Assembly (NCBI GenBank): GCA_030529405.1
Contig: JAUMWZ010000028.1
Span: forward strand, 1 to 13,938
Origin: Bacteroides sp.
GTDB taxonomy: Bacteria > Bacteroidota > Bacteroidia > Bacteroidales > Bacteroidaceae
Direction of reading: 5' to 3'
DNA: 13,938 nucleotides
The notes under the pieces were generated by a model. The model ran no database searches. It had not been told where the DNA came from and saw nothing but the letters and a program-made list of their open reading frames with translations. The translations under genes and the position numbers were made by a program. Below, piece by piece: positions 6,132-13,840 of this stretch; position 1 is the first letter of the stretch, and each line of letters begins with the position of its first letter.

Positions 6132-7790
6132 ATGATGAGAAGATTGATGCTTGGGATAGTGATGTCCCTTTATTTTTTGTGTGGGTTTTCGCAAGAAAAG
6201 AAAACCGAGGAATTTACGTCGCCCTTCAAAATTCCACTGCTTTTGAGTGGGAATTTTGCTGAGATACGCTCTGCACACTTACATGCAGGGATAGATTTCA
6301 AGACAAACGGGGCGGTAAACGTGCCTATGTATGCCATTTCTGACGGATATATTGCTAAAGCAAGAGTAACAAATGGGTCGGGGCTGATACTTGAAGTGTG
6401 CTACAATAATAAGTATTACACAATAAGCAGACATATGCACAGATTTCTGCCTAAGATTCAACAAATGGTGGAAAATAAACAATACGCACGGAAAAATCAT
6501 CAAGTGGAACTTGTTTTCAGCCCTAAGGATTTTCCAGTGAAAGCTGGCGAGCTGATAGGGTATAGCGGAAACACTGGATATTCGTTTGGTCCTCATCTGC
6601 ATTTAGAGGTTATGGACAACAGAACACGTGAATATCTTGACCCTATGCCGTTCTTTGCAAGCAAGATAAAAGATAATACCCCGCCTAAGATTGAAGGTTT
6701 TATGATTATTCCAAAGTATGGACTTGGGGTGGCAAATGGAGATAGCTTGCGAGTTTTTCTTAGTGCTTCTGCCAACGATACGGCAAAGGTGTGGGGGAGG
6801 GTAGGCTTTGGAATTCTTGCACACGATTATATGGAAGGCTCTACGAATAAGTTTGGTGTGTATAGACTTTCTCTAAAGATTGACGGTCAGCTGTTATTCA
6901 CTAGCTTGATGAATAGATTCCATAGCCACGAAAGTAACTTCGTTAATTCTTGGACTATAGATGGATATATGAAAAACTATGTCGAAGAAGGAAACAAAAT
7001 GAGGCAGATAAAAGCACACAATAATAATAGAGGGTGGGTAGATATAAATCAAGAAAGAGACTATCTGTTAGAATATGAGATGTCGGACTACTTTGGAAAT
7101 ACTGCCACGAAAACTATTGTTGTGAGAGGAGAAAAGCAGAATATTCCTACACTTGATATTAGAGGAAAGAACTATTTGAGGTGGAACGAAGACAAACGGA
7201 TTGCTGAAAAAGGAGCTACATTGTTTATTCCTAAGAGGGCAGTTCTTGAAGATACACAGCTGTTTGTAAGTGCAGACACAGCATATAACGATATAGCAGG
7301 CAAATATTCATTGAATGCTTATAAGCTGAAACTTATGAAACCTGCAACACTGAAAATAAAGATAAACAGAAGACAAAATATATCTGACAGCAAATATTAT
7401 ATTGCAGTTTTAGGAAATAATGGTAAATTGAGTTCCGTTGGAGGACATCTTTCGGGAGATACAATATCTGCCAACATAAAAACTCTTGCTACTTATGTGG
7501 TAGAAGTGGATAATGAAAAACCGATTATCACTCCGTTTGGCAAGAAAAACTGGGCTAAAAACAACGAAATCGTATTTAGCATAACCGACAAACATAGCTC
7601 TGTTGTGAGCTGTAGGACAACAATAGACGGACAATTTGCAGTTATATGGCGACCAAATAGCGTGAAACCATATTGGCACTGTAAGCTGGATAGCAAACGA
7701 TTTAAGAAAGGAATAAATCATAAAGTGAAGATTGTGGCAACAGACGATAGAGGAAACACATCGGTAATGAACACAACCTTCGTGTGGTAG
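6132..7790 (+). CDS. Exported M23-family zinc metallopeptidase (LytM-like)
   Basis: A 552-residue secreted protein with a lysostaphin/LytM-type peptidase domain near its N terminus. Numbered from the start used here, residues 1-20 (MMRRLMLGIVMSLYFLCGFS) are a signal peptide, probably cut before QEKK; the sequence around its Cys is not a good lipobox. The zinc ligands are H51 and D55 (HAGID) and H157 of HLH (155-157), with catalytic histidines H155 and H101 or H103 (SRHMHRF). The set is complete, so it should be an active enzyme, most likely cutting peptidoglycan cross-links in the periplasm. The C-terminal 380 or so residues are an uncharacterised, probably beta-rich region that I do not recognise. 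The ATG at 6117 would lie at or before the transcription start; 6135 is an equally possible start. Confidence 0.9.
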   Translation: MMRRLMLGIVMSLYFLCGFSQEKKTEEFTSPFKIPLLLSGNFAEIRSAHLHAGIDFKTNGAVNVPMYAISDGYIAKARVTNGSGLILEVCYNNKYYTISRHMHRFLPKIQQMVENKQYARKNHQVELVFSPKDFPVKAGELIGYSGNTGYSFGPHLHLEVMDNRTREYLDPMPFFASKIKDNTPPKIEGFMIIPKYGLGVANGDSLRVFLSASANDTAKVWGRVGFGILAHDYMEGSTNKFGVYRLSLKIDGQLLFTSLMNRFHSHESNFVNSWTIDGYMKNYVEEGNKMRQIKAHNNNRGWVDINQERDYLLEYEMSDYFGNTATKTIVVRGEKQNIPTLDIRGKNYLRWNEDKRIAEKGATLFIPKRAVLEDTQLFVSADTAYNDIAGKYSLNAYKLKLMKPATLKIKINRRQNISDSKYYIAVLGNNGKLSSVGGHLSGDTISANIKTLATYVVEVDNEKPIITPFGKKNWAKNNEIVFSITDKHSSVVSCRTTIDGQFAVIWRPNSVKPYWHCKLDSKRFKKGINHKVKIVATDDRGNTSVMNTTFVW

Positions 7791-7829
7791 AAGAATACTT
7801 ATTTATTAACTAATATAAATCTTATAATT

Positions 7830-9467
7830 ATGAAAAGTAGATTACTTGTTTCTGCCGTTATGATATTTGCGGCTTTAGCAAACTCTTTTGCTTGTACAAA
7901 CTTAATAGTCGGCAAGAAAGCATCAGCTGATGGCTCTACAATAGTGTCATATTCTGCAGACTCATACGGATTGTTTGGAGAGTTATACCACTTTCCTGCC
8001 GCTAAATATCCAAAGGGTACGATGCTGAAAGTGTTTGATTGGGACTCGGGTAAATATCTCGGAGAAATAGAACAAGCAGAACAAACATACAACGTAATAG
8101 GAAATATGAACGAGTTTCAGCTTACAATAGCGGAAACTACATTCGGTGGAAGAAAAGAACTTCAAGACCCTAACGGGCTAATAGACTACGGTAGCTTGAT
8201 ATATATAGCTCTTCAACGCTCAAAAAATGCTAGAGAGGCTATAAAAGTAATGACAGACCTTGTCAAAAAATATGGCTATTACAGTGGTGGGGAGTCTTTC
8301 ACTATCGCCGATCCAAATGAAATCTGGATTATGGAAATGATAGGTAAAGGACCAGGTGTGAAAGGTGCTGTTTGGGTTGCTATTCGTGTGCCAGACGACT
8401 GTATATCTGCTCACGCAAACCAATCACGTATACATCAGTTCAACCTAAATGACAAAGAAAACTGTGTGTACTCACCTGACGTGATATCTTTCGCTAGAGA
8501 AAAAGGATACTTTGATGGGTTAAACAAAGACTTCAGCTTCTCAAAGGCTTATGCTCCGCTAGACTTTGGTGCACGCCGTTTTTGTGAAGCACGCGTTTGG
8601 AGCTTCTTCAATAAATACACTGATAAAGGACAAGAGTATCTACCATATATAAAAGGGGATAACGACAATCCTATGCCACTTTTCATGAAACCTACAAAGA
8701 AACTCTCAGTAAGAGATGTTCAAGATATGATGCGTGACCACTATGAGGGTACAGACTTAGATATCTCTAAGGATTTTGGTGCTGGTGCATACTCACTCCC
8801 TTATAGAATTTCGCCTCTAACATTCAAGGTTGATGATAAAGAATACTTCAACGAAAGACCAATATCAACTCAACAAAGCGGCTTTGTGTTCGTTGCTCAA
8901 ATGAGAGAATATAAGATAAATCCTGTCGGTGGTGTACTTTGGTTTGGTGTAGACGACGCTAATATGACAGTGTTTACTCCTGTGTATTGTTGTACAACAA
9001 AAGCACCTGAGTGTTTCACTCGCGTTGATGGAGCTGACTATATTACTTTCTCATGGAATTCAGCATTCTGGATATTCAACTGGGTATCTAATATGGTGTA
9101 CCAAAGATATAGTGTGATGATAGGTGATTTGAGGGAAAAACAAACAGAGCTTGAAGATACTTTTGCGCATGCTCAAGCAGGAGTTGAAGCTGAAGCAGAA
9201 AGACTTGCAAAGGTAGATGAGAAGGAAGCAGTTAAGTTCCTTACTAACTACACAAACATGGCGGCTACAAATATGTTTGAAACATGGAAGAAATTGGGAG
9301 TATTCCTAATAGTAAAGTATAACGACTTCGTAACAAAACGTGTGAAAGACGGTAAGTTTGAAAGAAATGAAATAGGACAACCTGCGGGTGTAATACGTCA
9401 AGGTTACTCGAAAGAGTTCCTTGAAGAATACGTAAAGAGAACAGGGAATAGGTATTTGGTAAAGTAG
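7830..9467 (+). CDS. Exported C69-family peptidase (dipeptidase, Ntn-hydrolase)
   Basis: A 545-residue protein of peptidase family C69, whose founding members are dipeptidases of the PepD type. Residues 1-21 are a signal peptide (MKSRLLVSAVMIFAALANSFA). It ends just before C22 in CTNLIVGKKASADGST, the family's N-terminal nucleophile motif. Signal peptidase cleavage after A21 would therefore expose the catalytic cysteine directly. The -3 and -2 residues are Ser and Phe, which argues against lipoprotein processing at that cysteine. The likely role is hydrolysis of di- or oligopeptides in the periplasm. It starts 39 bases after the M23 gene with no evident promoter or terminator between, so the two are probably co-transcribed. 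No Shine-Dalgarno is visible; the leader is A/T only near the ATG. Confidence 0.9.
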   Translation: MKSRLLVSAVMIFAALANSFACTNLIVGKKASADGSTIVSYSADSYGLFGELYHFPAAKYPKGTMLKVFDWDSGKYLGEIEQAEQTYNVIGNMNEFQLTIAETTFGGRKELQDPNGLIDYGSLIYIALQRSKNAREAIKVMTDLVKKYGYYSGGESFTIADPNEIWIMEMIGKGPGVKGAVWVAIRVPDDCISAHANQSRIHQFNLNDKENCVYSPDVISFAREKGYFDGLNKDFSFSKAYAPLDFGARRFCEARVWSFFNKYTDKGQEYLPYIKGDNDNPMPLFMKPTKKLSVRDVQDMMRDHYEGTDLDISKDFGAGAYSLPYRISPLTFKVDDKEYFNERPISTQQSGFVFVAQMREYKINPVGGVLWFGVDDANMTVFTPVYCCTTKAPECFTRVDGADYITFSWNSAFWIFNWVSNMVYQRYSVMIGDLREKQTELEDTFAHAQAGVEAEAERLAKVDEKEAVKFLTNYTNMAATNMFETWKKLGVFLIVKYNDFVTKRVKDGKFERNEIGQPAGVIRQGYSKEFLEEYVKRTGNRYLVK

Positions 9468-9487
9468 AAACTAACAACAATCAATAA

Positions 9488-11233
9488 ATGGGAAATACTG
9501 ATTTATTAAAGATGGTTACAGAGAAAGCTCAAGTTTGGTTGAGTAATCTGTATGATGAGAAAACGAGAAAAGAAGTAGAGAGAATGCTTTCTGCTGAGGA
9601 CAAGACTGAACTTATAGAGGCTTTCTATAGAGAGTTAGAGTTTGGTACAGGCGGACTAAGAGGAATTATGGGAGTAGGTAGCAACAGAATGAACATATAT
9701 ACTGTTGGTGCGGCAACTCAAGGCTTGTCTAACTATCTGAAGGCTAACTTTAAGAATCTTCCTCAGATATCTGTTGTGGTAGGTCATGATTGTAGAAACA
9801 ATAGCCGTTTGTTTGCAGAAACTGCAGCAAATGTGTTTTCTGCAAATGGCATAAAAGTATATCTGTTTGAAGATATGCGTCCAACTCCGGAGATGTCTTT
9901 TGCTGTTCGTCATCTTGGCTGTCAAAGTGGTGTTATGGTAACAGCATCACACAACCCGAAGGAATATAACGGTTATAAGGCTTATTGGGACGATGGTGCG
10001 CAAGTTTTGTTTCCACACGACAAAGGAATTATAGACGAAGTAGAAAAGATTTCTTCTGTTTCGGAGATAAAGTTTGAGGGAAATAAAAATCTTATAGAGA
10101 TAGTTGGCGAGAATATTGACAAGGTTTTCTTGGCGGAGGTAAAGAAGGTTTCTCTAGACCCTGCTGCAATTTCGCGCAACAAAGATATTAAGATAGTCTA
10201 TACTCCTATACACGGTACGGGTATGACTCTTATACCTGCCGCTTTGAGAGATTGGGGATTTGAAAACATCTATACAGTAGATGAGCAAATGGTAAGAAGT
10301 GGAGATTTTCCGACTGTAGTTTCTCCTAATCCTGAGAATGCAGAGGCTCTGACTATGGCTATCAACTTGGCTAAGAAAGTTGATGCAGACTTGGTGATGG
10401 CTTCAGACCCAGATGCAGACCGTGTAGGTATAGCCTGCAAGGACGACAATGGCGAGTGGGTGTTGATAAATGGTAACCAAACTTGTTTGATGTATTTGTA
10501 TTACATCTTGACTCAATACAAGCAACTTGGCAAACTAAAAGGAAATGAGTTCTGTGTGAAGACAATTGTGACTACAGAGCTTATCAAAAAGGTAGCAGAT
10601 AAGAATGGCATTGAGATGCTTGACTGTTACACAGGTTTCAAATGGATTGCAAAAGAAATCAGAGACAGAGAAGGCAAGAAGAAATATATTGGTGGTGGAG
10701 AAGAAAGCTACGGCTTCTTGTCAGCCGACTTTGTTAGAGATAAAGATGCTGTATCTGCTTGTTGCTTAATGGCTGAGATTGTTGCATGGGCTAAGGATAA
10801 TGGCAAGACTCTATATCAATTATTGCTTGACATATACGTAGAATATGGTTTCTCTAAGGAATTTACTGTGAACGTGGTTAAACCAGGTAAGAGCGGAGCT
10901 GAGGAGATTAAGGCAATGATGGATAATTTTAGAGCAAATCCTCCTAAGCAATTGGCAGGTTCTGATGTGATTGTAGTTAAAGACTATCAGACATTAAAAC
11001 AAACTGACAAAGGTGGAAAGGTTACAGACCTTGATATGCCAGCTAAGTCTAACGTTCTTCAATATTTCACTGCCGACGGAAATAAGGTGTCTGTGCGCCC
11101 TTCTGGAACAGAACCAAAGATTAAGTTCTATATGGAAGTGGTGGGCGATATGCCTAGCAGAGACCTATATAATAAGGTAGATGCAGAAGCTATGGCTAAG
11201 GTTGAAGCCTTAAAGAAAGATTTAGGAATATAA
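9488..11233 (+). CDS. Phosphoglucomutase/phosphomannomutase (alpha-D-phosphohexomutase)
   Basis: A 581-residue cytoplasmic enzyme that interconverts hexose-6-phosphate and hexose-1-phosphate. The phosphoserine is S154 in TASHNPKEYNGYK. The magnesium site is DPDADR (307-312), the sugar-specificity loop is GEESYG (404-409), and the phosphate-binding loop of domain 4 is RPSGTEPK (537-544). The length and the GTGGLRG motif near residue 53 fit the larger PgcA-like subgroup of about 580 residues. GEESYG is typical of enzymes acting on glucose phosphate, often with side activity on mannose phosphate. It begins 20 bases after the C69 gene, probably in the same transcript, and ends before a strong terminator. 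Together with the ROK kinase it would turn glucose into glucose-1-phosphate for nucleotide sugars or glycogen. Confidence 0.93.
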   Translation: MGNTDLLKMVTEKAQVWLSNLYDEKTRKEVERMLSAEDKTELIEAFYRELEFGTGGLRGIMGVGSNRMNIYTVGAATQGLSNYLKANFKNLPQISVVVGHDCRNNSRLFAETAANVFSANGIKVYLFEDMRPTPEMSFAVRHLGCQSGVMVTASHNPKEYNGYKAYWDDGAQVLFPHDKGIIDEVEKISSVSEIKFEGNKNLIEIVGENIDKVFLAEVKKVSLDPAAISRNKDIKIVYTPIHGTGMTLIPAALRDWGFENIYTVDEQMVRSGDFPTVVSPNPENAEALTMAINLAKKVDADLVMASDPDADRVGIACKDDNGEWVLINGNQTCLMYLYYILTQYKQLGKLKGNEFCVKTIVTTELIKKVADKNGIEMLDCYTGFKWIAKEIRDREGKKKYIGGGEESYGFLSADFVRDKDAVSACCLMAEIVAWAKDNGKTLYQLLLDIYVEYGFSKEFTVNVVKPGKSGAEEIKAMMDNFRANPPKQLAGSDVIVVKDYQTLKQTDKGGKVTDLDMPAKSNVLQYFTADGNKVSVRPSGTEPKIKFYMEVVGDMPSRDLYNKVDAEAMAKVEALKKDLGI

Positions 11234-11258
11234 TATTACACGTAGAATAGACAAAGAA

Positions 11259-11298
11259 AAAGGCTATCTGCTAATAAAGCAGGTAGCCTTTACTTTTT
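11259..11298. terminator. Bidirectional intrinsic terminator between convergent genes
   Basis: A 13-base stem, AAAGGCTATCTGC (11259-11271) with GCAGGTAGCCTTT (11279-11291), has one G-T pair and loop TAATAAA. The plus strand continues ACTTTTTAT. Read on the minus strand, the stem is followed by TTCTTTGTC and ends in a T-run, so it can also serve the leftward gamma-carbonic anhydrase-like gene. It lies 25 bases past the mutase stop codon. Confidence 0.85.
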
Positions 11299-11343
11299 AT
11301 ATGTGTTTACTTTGTGTGTGAGTGATGTTTTTTTCTTACGCTT

Positions 11344-11871
11344 TTACTCGTTGCTCTCCTCTTTATACCAGTTTGAGTACATTATATAATTATGAGCAAT
11401 TCGCTCGTTCATCTCTTTACTTTGCTTTTCGTCCACTTTTTTCACGAACTTGGCAGGCACTCCTGCCCAAAGCGTGCCAGGTTCTACAACTGTGTTGCTA
11501 AGCACCAACGAGCCAGCAGCAATTATTGCCCCCTCTCCAATAACAGCATTGTCTAGTATCGTAGACCCCATTCCTATTAGTGCATAGTCGCATATCTTAG
11601 CCCCATGTATAGTGACGTTGTGTCCCACACTTACATTGTCTCCTATCTCTATCGTAGATTTTTGATAGAGAGTATGCAGAACGCTGCCGTCTTGAATATT
11701 CACTTTGTTCCCTATTCTTATGCTGTTCACATCGCCTCTTATCACTGCTGAATACCATATACTGCATTGGTTTCCAATAATTACATCTCCAATAATTACA
11801 GAATTCTCTGCCAAAAAGCAGTCGTTGCCTATTTGTGGAGTGAAACCTCTTACTTTTCTTATCAGTGCCAT
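11344..11871 (-). CDS. Gamma-carbonic anhydrase family protein (left-handed beta-helix)
   Basis: A 175-residue protein made of hexapeptide repeats (runs such as NSVIIGDVIIGNQC and NAVIGEGAIIAAGS), which fold as a trimeric left-handed beta-helix. Three histidines sit where the family binds metal between subunits: H66 (QDGSVLH), H84 and H89 (GHNVTIHG). The preceding RGDVNSIRIG and NIQDG motifs are also typical. This matches the YrdA/PaaY/CaiE group. Carbonic anhydrase activity has been shown for only some relatives, so the reaction is uncertain; cytoplasmic location is inferred from the lack of a signal peptide. It is a lone leftward gene converging on the phosphohexomutase. No TAnnTTTG promoter was found in the 130 bases upstream. 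From 11872 to 12002 I see only three scattered ATTAGC/GCTAAT motifs and no gene. Confidence 0.9.
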   Translation of the reverse strand: MALIRKVRGFTPQIGNDCFLAENSVIIGDVIIGNQCSIWYSAVIRGDVNSIRIGNKVNIQDGSVLHTLYQKSTIEIGDNVSVGHNVTIHGAKICDYALIGMGSTILDNAVIGEGAIIAAGSLVLSNTVVEPGTLWAGVPAKFVKKVDEKQSKEMNERIAHNYIMYSNWYKEESNE

Positions 11872-12002
11872 ATTGTTCTCTGTCTTTTAAGTTTTTATTA
11901 TCTCGCTTTACTTAGCGATATGCTTTTCTGTGCAAGCATTCTAATTAGCTTGTTATAGCTTGCTAATGTAGAAATAAAACACGAATTAGCACAAAACTGT
12001 TC

Positions 12003-12112
12003 TCTGTTTTAGCTATTTGCAAACTATATACTGTTTGCATATTGACTGTATATAATTTGAAAGAAAACTATATACAGTTGATTTTCAAACTATATATGGT
12101 GTAGAAATCAAT
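12003..12112 (+). repeat. 22-bp phased repeat array D (5 units)
   Basis: Units start at 12003, 12025, 12047, 12069 and 12091, exactly 22 bases apart. The first is degenerate but ends ATTTGCAAAC, as does the first unit of array C; the two leading units agree at 17 of 22 positions. The other cores are TATATACT, TGTATATA, TATATACA and TATATATG, three of them preceded by AAAC or GAC. The array lies between the gamma-carbonic anhydrase-like gene and rpsU, which diverge, and ends about 110 bases before the rpsU promoter. From 12113 to 12223 there is no gene; the only notable item is TTTGTCAGTCAATA at 12136-12149, also found beside array B. Confidence 0.8.
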
Positions 12113-12223
12113 ATAAAGTGTTTATGAGGTATTTGTTTGTCAGTCAATATGTTGTTGTAGCTATTCCGTTGGGCGTAATAAGCTCTTTTTCTGTTAGCTA
12201 AATAACAAATAACAGTTAAACTC

Positions 12224-12254
12224 TTGTTTTGAAGAAAAGTATTGCATACTTTTG
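12224..12254 (+). promoter_or_regulatory. rpsU promoter (Bacteroidetes -33/-7 type) within inverted repeats
   Basis: TTG at 12224-12226 and TACTTTTG at 12247-12254 are separated by 20 bases, a very good fit to TTG-N19-21-TAnnTTTG. Transcription should start near 12258-12262, giving a leader of about 40 bases. The -7 element lies in a perfect 8-base inverted repeat, AAAAGTAT (12235-12242) and ATACTTTT (12246-12253), and AAAAGTAT appears again at 12262-12269. Confidence 0.8.
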
Positions 12255-12299
12255 CGACGCGAAAAGTATATTTATTATTAACACAAAAAGAAAATTACA

Positions 12300-12491
12300 A
12301 TGATTGTAGTTCCAGTAAAAGAAGGCGATAACATCGAAAAGGCGCTTAAAAAGTTTAAGAGAAAGTTTGAAAAAACAGGTATCGTAAAAGAACTTAGAAG
12401 CAGACAACAATTTGATAAGCCATCTGTAACTAAAAGATTGAAAAGAGAACGTGCGGTTTACGTTCAACAATTGAGACAAAACGAAGAATAG
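12300..12491 (+). CDS. rpsU: 30S ribosomal protein bS21
   Basis: A 63-residue, strongly basic protein that matches ribosomal protein bS21 along its whole length: MIVVPVKEGDNIEKALKKFK, then the RKFEKTGIVKELR segment and the KPSVTKRLKRERAV tail. It binds the 30S platform near the 3' end of 16S rRNA. In Bacteroidetes bS21 is known to help hide the anti-Shine-Dalgarno sequence. The leader just before the ATG (AAAAAGAAAATTACA) has no Shine-Dalgarno, so this rpsU does not show the Shine-Dalgarno-based self-control described for some Flavobacteria. First gene of a probable rpsU-xerC-hpf operon. A weak A/T hairpin (AGAAAAA 12493-12499, TTTTTCT 12505-12511) just after the stop could partly end transcription and set rpsU above the downstream genes. 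Confidence 0.95.
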   Translation: MIVVPVKEGDNIEKALKKFKRKFEKTGIVKELRSRQQFDKPSVTKRLKRERAVYVQQLRQNEE

Positions 12492-12573
12492 TAGAAAAAG
12501 TAGATTTTTCTCTTTGAACTATTGATTTATTTTCATATATTCGTTGCTGTATAGTATTTAGTAGCAATAATAT

Positions 12574-13461
12574 ATGCTTATAGACTCTTTTCTTGGATAT
12601 TTGAGGTTTGAAAAAGCCTGTTCTGAAAAAACAATACAATCTTATGGGAAAGACTTGAGACAATTCGAGGCTTTTCTGAAAGAGAATGTTGATAAAGAAC
12701 ATAGCTTAGAACAAACAGATGCGGATATGATAAGAGAATGGGTTTCGTTATTGATGGATATGGGGTTTACCTCAACATCGGTCAATAGGAAACTGAGCTC
12801 TCTGAGGTCGTTCTTCAAATATTTGATAAAGAAAAACATTGTAACAATAGACCCTACTAAGAAGATTACAGGTCCTAAGAATAAAAAAGTTCTTCCCGTA
12901 TTTGTGAGAGAAGACGAGATAAATAGGTTGCTTGATGACGTTGAGTTTGAAGAAGGGTTTGTTGGAGTTAGAGATAAAGCGATAATAGAGACTTTTTACC
13001 TTACAGGCATACGTTTATCGGAGCTGATAAGCATAAAAGATGTAGATGTCGATTTCTATTCTCAAACAGTAAAAGTTACAGGTAAGAGAAATAAGCAAAG
13101 AATAATACCTTTTGATGACGAGCTAAGAAAGACTCTGTTGGAGTATATAAATGTTAGAAACGAAGTCGTAGTCAGTCAGAACAATGGTTTTTTATTTGTG
13201 AAAGAAACAGGTGAGTGTCTTAATAAAGATATTGTATATAGAGTAGTTAAGAAAAATCTGTCTAAAGTTGTAACACTAAAGAAAAGAAGTCCACACGTGC
13301 TTAGGCATAGCTTCGCAACAGCTTTGTTGAATAATTCGGCTGAGCTTGGTGCAGTGAAAGAACTTCTAGGACACGTGAACATAGCAACGACAGAACTCTA
13401 CACACACACCACTTTTGAAGAATTAAAGAAAGCATACTCTAAGGCACACCCAAGGTCTTGA
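12574..13461 (+). CDS. Tyrosine recombinase, XerC/XerD type
   Basis: A 295-residue site-specific recombinase. The N-terminal core-binding domain (about 1-88) begins FLGYLRFEKACSEKTIQSYG, the usual Xer opening, which supports the ATG at 12574. The catalytic domain has the full set of active residues: R147 (TGIRLSEL), K171, H241 and R244 (HVLRHSFAT), H267 (LLGHVNI) and nucleophile Y276 (TTELYTH). Length is standard for XerC/XerD, which resolve chromosome dimers at dif, but Bacteroidales usually carry several such proteins, so I do not assert that this is the dif-acting one. Its place between rpsU and hpf is the conserved housekeeping arrangement of the order, not an integrated element. The 82-base gap after rpsU has no recognisable promoter. 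Confidence 0.92.
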   Translation: MLIDSFLGYLRFEKACSEKTIQSYGKDLRQFEAFLKENVDKEHSLEQTDADMIREWVSLLMDMGFTSTSVNRKLSSLRSFFKYLIKKNIVTIDPTKKITGPKNKKVLPVFVREDEINRLLDDVEFEEGFVGVRDKAIIETFYLTGIRLSELISIKDVDVDFYSQTVKVTGKRNKQRIIPFDDELRKTLLEYINVRNEVVVSQNNGFLFVKETGECLNKDIVYRVVKKNLSKVVTLKKRSPHVLRHSFATALLNNSAELGAVKELLGHVNIATTELYTHTTFEELKKAYSKAHPRS

Positions 13462-13485
13462 GGGCTTTCCAAAACCTATAAATAA

Positions 13486-13493
13486 AAGGAGGT
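13486..13493 (+). promoter_or_regulatory. Strong Shine-Dalgarno sequence of hpf
   Basis: AAGGAGGT ends 4 bases before the ATG at 13498 and is an almost complete complement of the standard 16S rRNA 3' end. None of the other nine starts I inspected in this window (1245, 2521, 3787, 4780, 6132, 7830, 9488, 12300, 12574) has a well-placed motif of this kind. Confidence 0.85.
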
Positions 13494-13497
13494 AATT

Positions 13498-13794
13498 ATG
13501 GAAGTAAGAATTCAATCAGTTCATTTTGATGCTTCGGAACAACTAAAGAAGTTTATAGAAAAGAAAGTTGCGAAGTTAGAGAAAGTCAATGAAGATATAA
13601 GGAAAGTAGAGGTGTCACTAAAAGTGGTTAAACCAGAAGCAGCAACAAATAAAGAAGCCGGAATTAAAGTGCTAGGACGCAACTCTGAATTTTACGCAAG
13701 CAAGGTTTGCAACACGTTTGAAGAGGCGGTAGACCTAAACGTTGAGGCTCTTTTGAAACAACTGGTTAAACACAAAGAGAAAACAGCATATTAA
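13498..13794 (+). CDS. hpf: Ribosome hibernation promoting factor, short form (HPF/RaiA family)
   Basis: A 98-residue protein of the HPF/RaiA (YfiA) family, which binds the 30S decoding site and silences ribosomes under stress or starvation. It begins MEVRIQSVHFDASEQLKKFI and continues EKKVAKLEKVNEDIRKVEVSLKV, the expected beta-alpha-beta start; the second half holds EFYASKVCNTFEEAVDLNVEAL, the second strand and helix. There is no C-terminal dimerisation domain as in long HPF, so it is the short form. It lies 36 bases after the recombinase gene and is the only gene here with a strong Shine-Dalgarno, suggesting translational control distinct from its neighbours. Nothing in the window shows a second hibernation partner such as RMF. 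Confidence 0.93.
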   Translation: MEVRIQSVHFDASEQLKKFIEKKVAKLEKVNEDIRKVEVSLKVVKPEAATNKEAGIKVLGRNSEFYASKVCNTFEEAVDLNVEALLKQLVKHKEKTAY

Positions 13795-13810
13795 AAAATA
13801 AGAAATTCTT

Positions 13811-13840
13811 TTGTTCTAAAGAATTTAATATATAAATTTG
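13811..13840 (+). promoter_or_regulatory. Promoter of the tRNA-Thr gene
   Basis: TTG at 13811-13813 and TAAATTTG at 13833-13840 are 19 bases apart, matching the Bacteroidetes -33/-7 pattern. Transcription would start near 13845, about 40 bases before the mature tRNA. A 9-base A/T hairpin (AAATTCTTT 13803-13811, AAAGAATTT 13818-13826) covers the -33 element; it has no following T-run and is at best a weak terminator for hpf. Confidence 0.75.

Noticed and set aside
11944..11990. Three ATTAGC/GCTAAT motifs upstream of the gamma-carbonic anhydrase-like gene
   Set aside because: Six-base A/T-rich words are expected by chance at this frequency, and spacing is irregular.
4..12112. CRISPR arrays as an explanation for the 22-bp repeats
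   Set aside because: There is no alternation of conserved repeat and unique spacer; the period is 22 bases in total, the units are diverged, and no cas gene is present.
12493..12511. Terminator between rpsU and the recombinase gene
   Set aside because: The hairpin has a 7-base A/T stem with one G-C pair and is followed by CTTTGAAC and not a clear T-run, so it is at best a weak attenuator.
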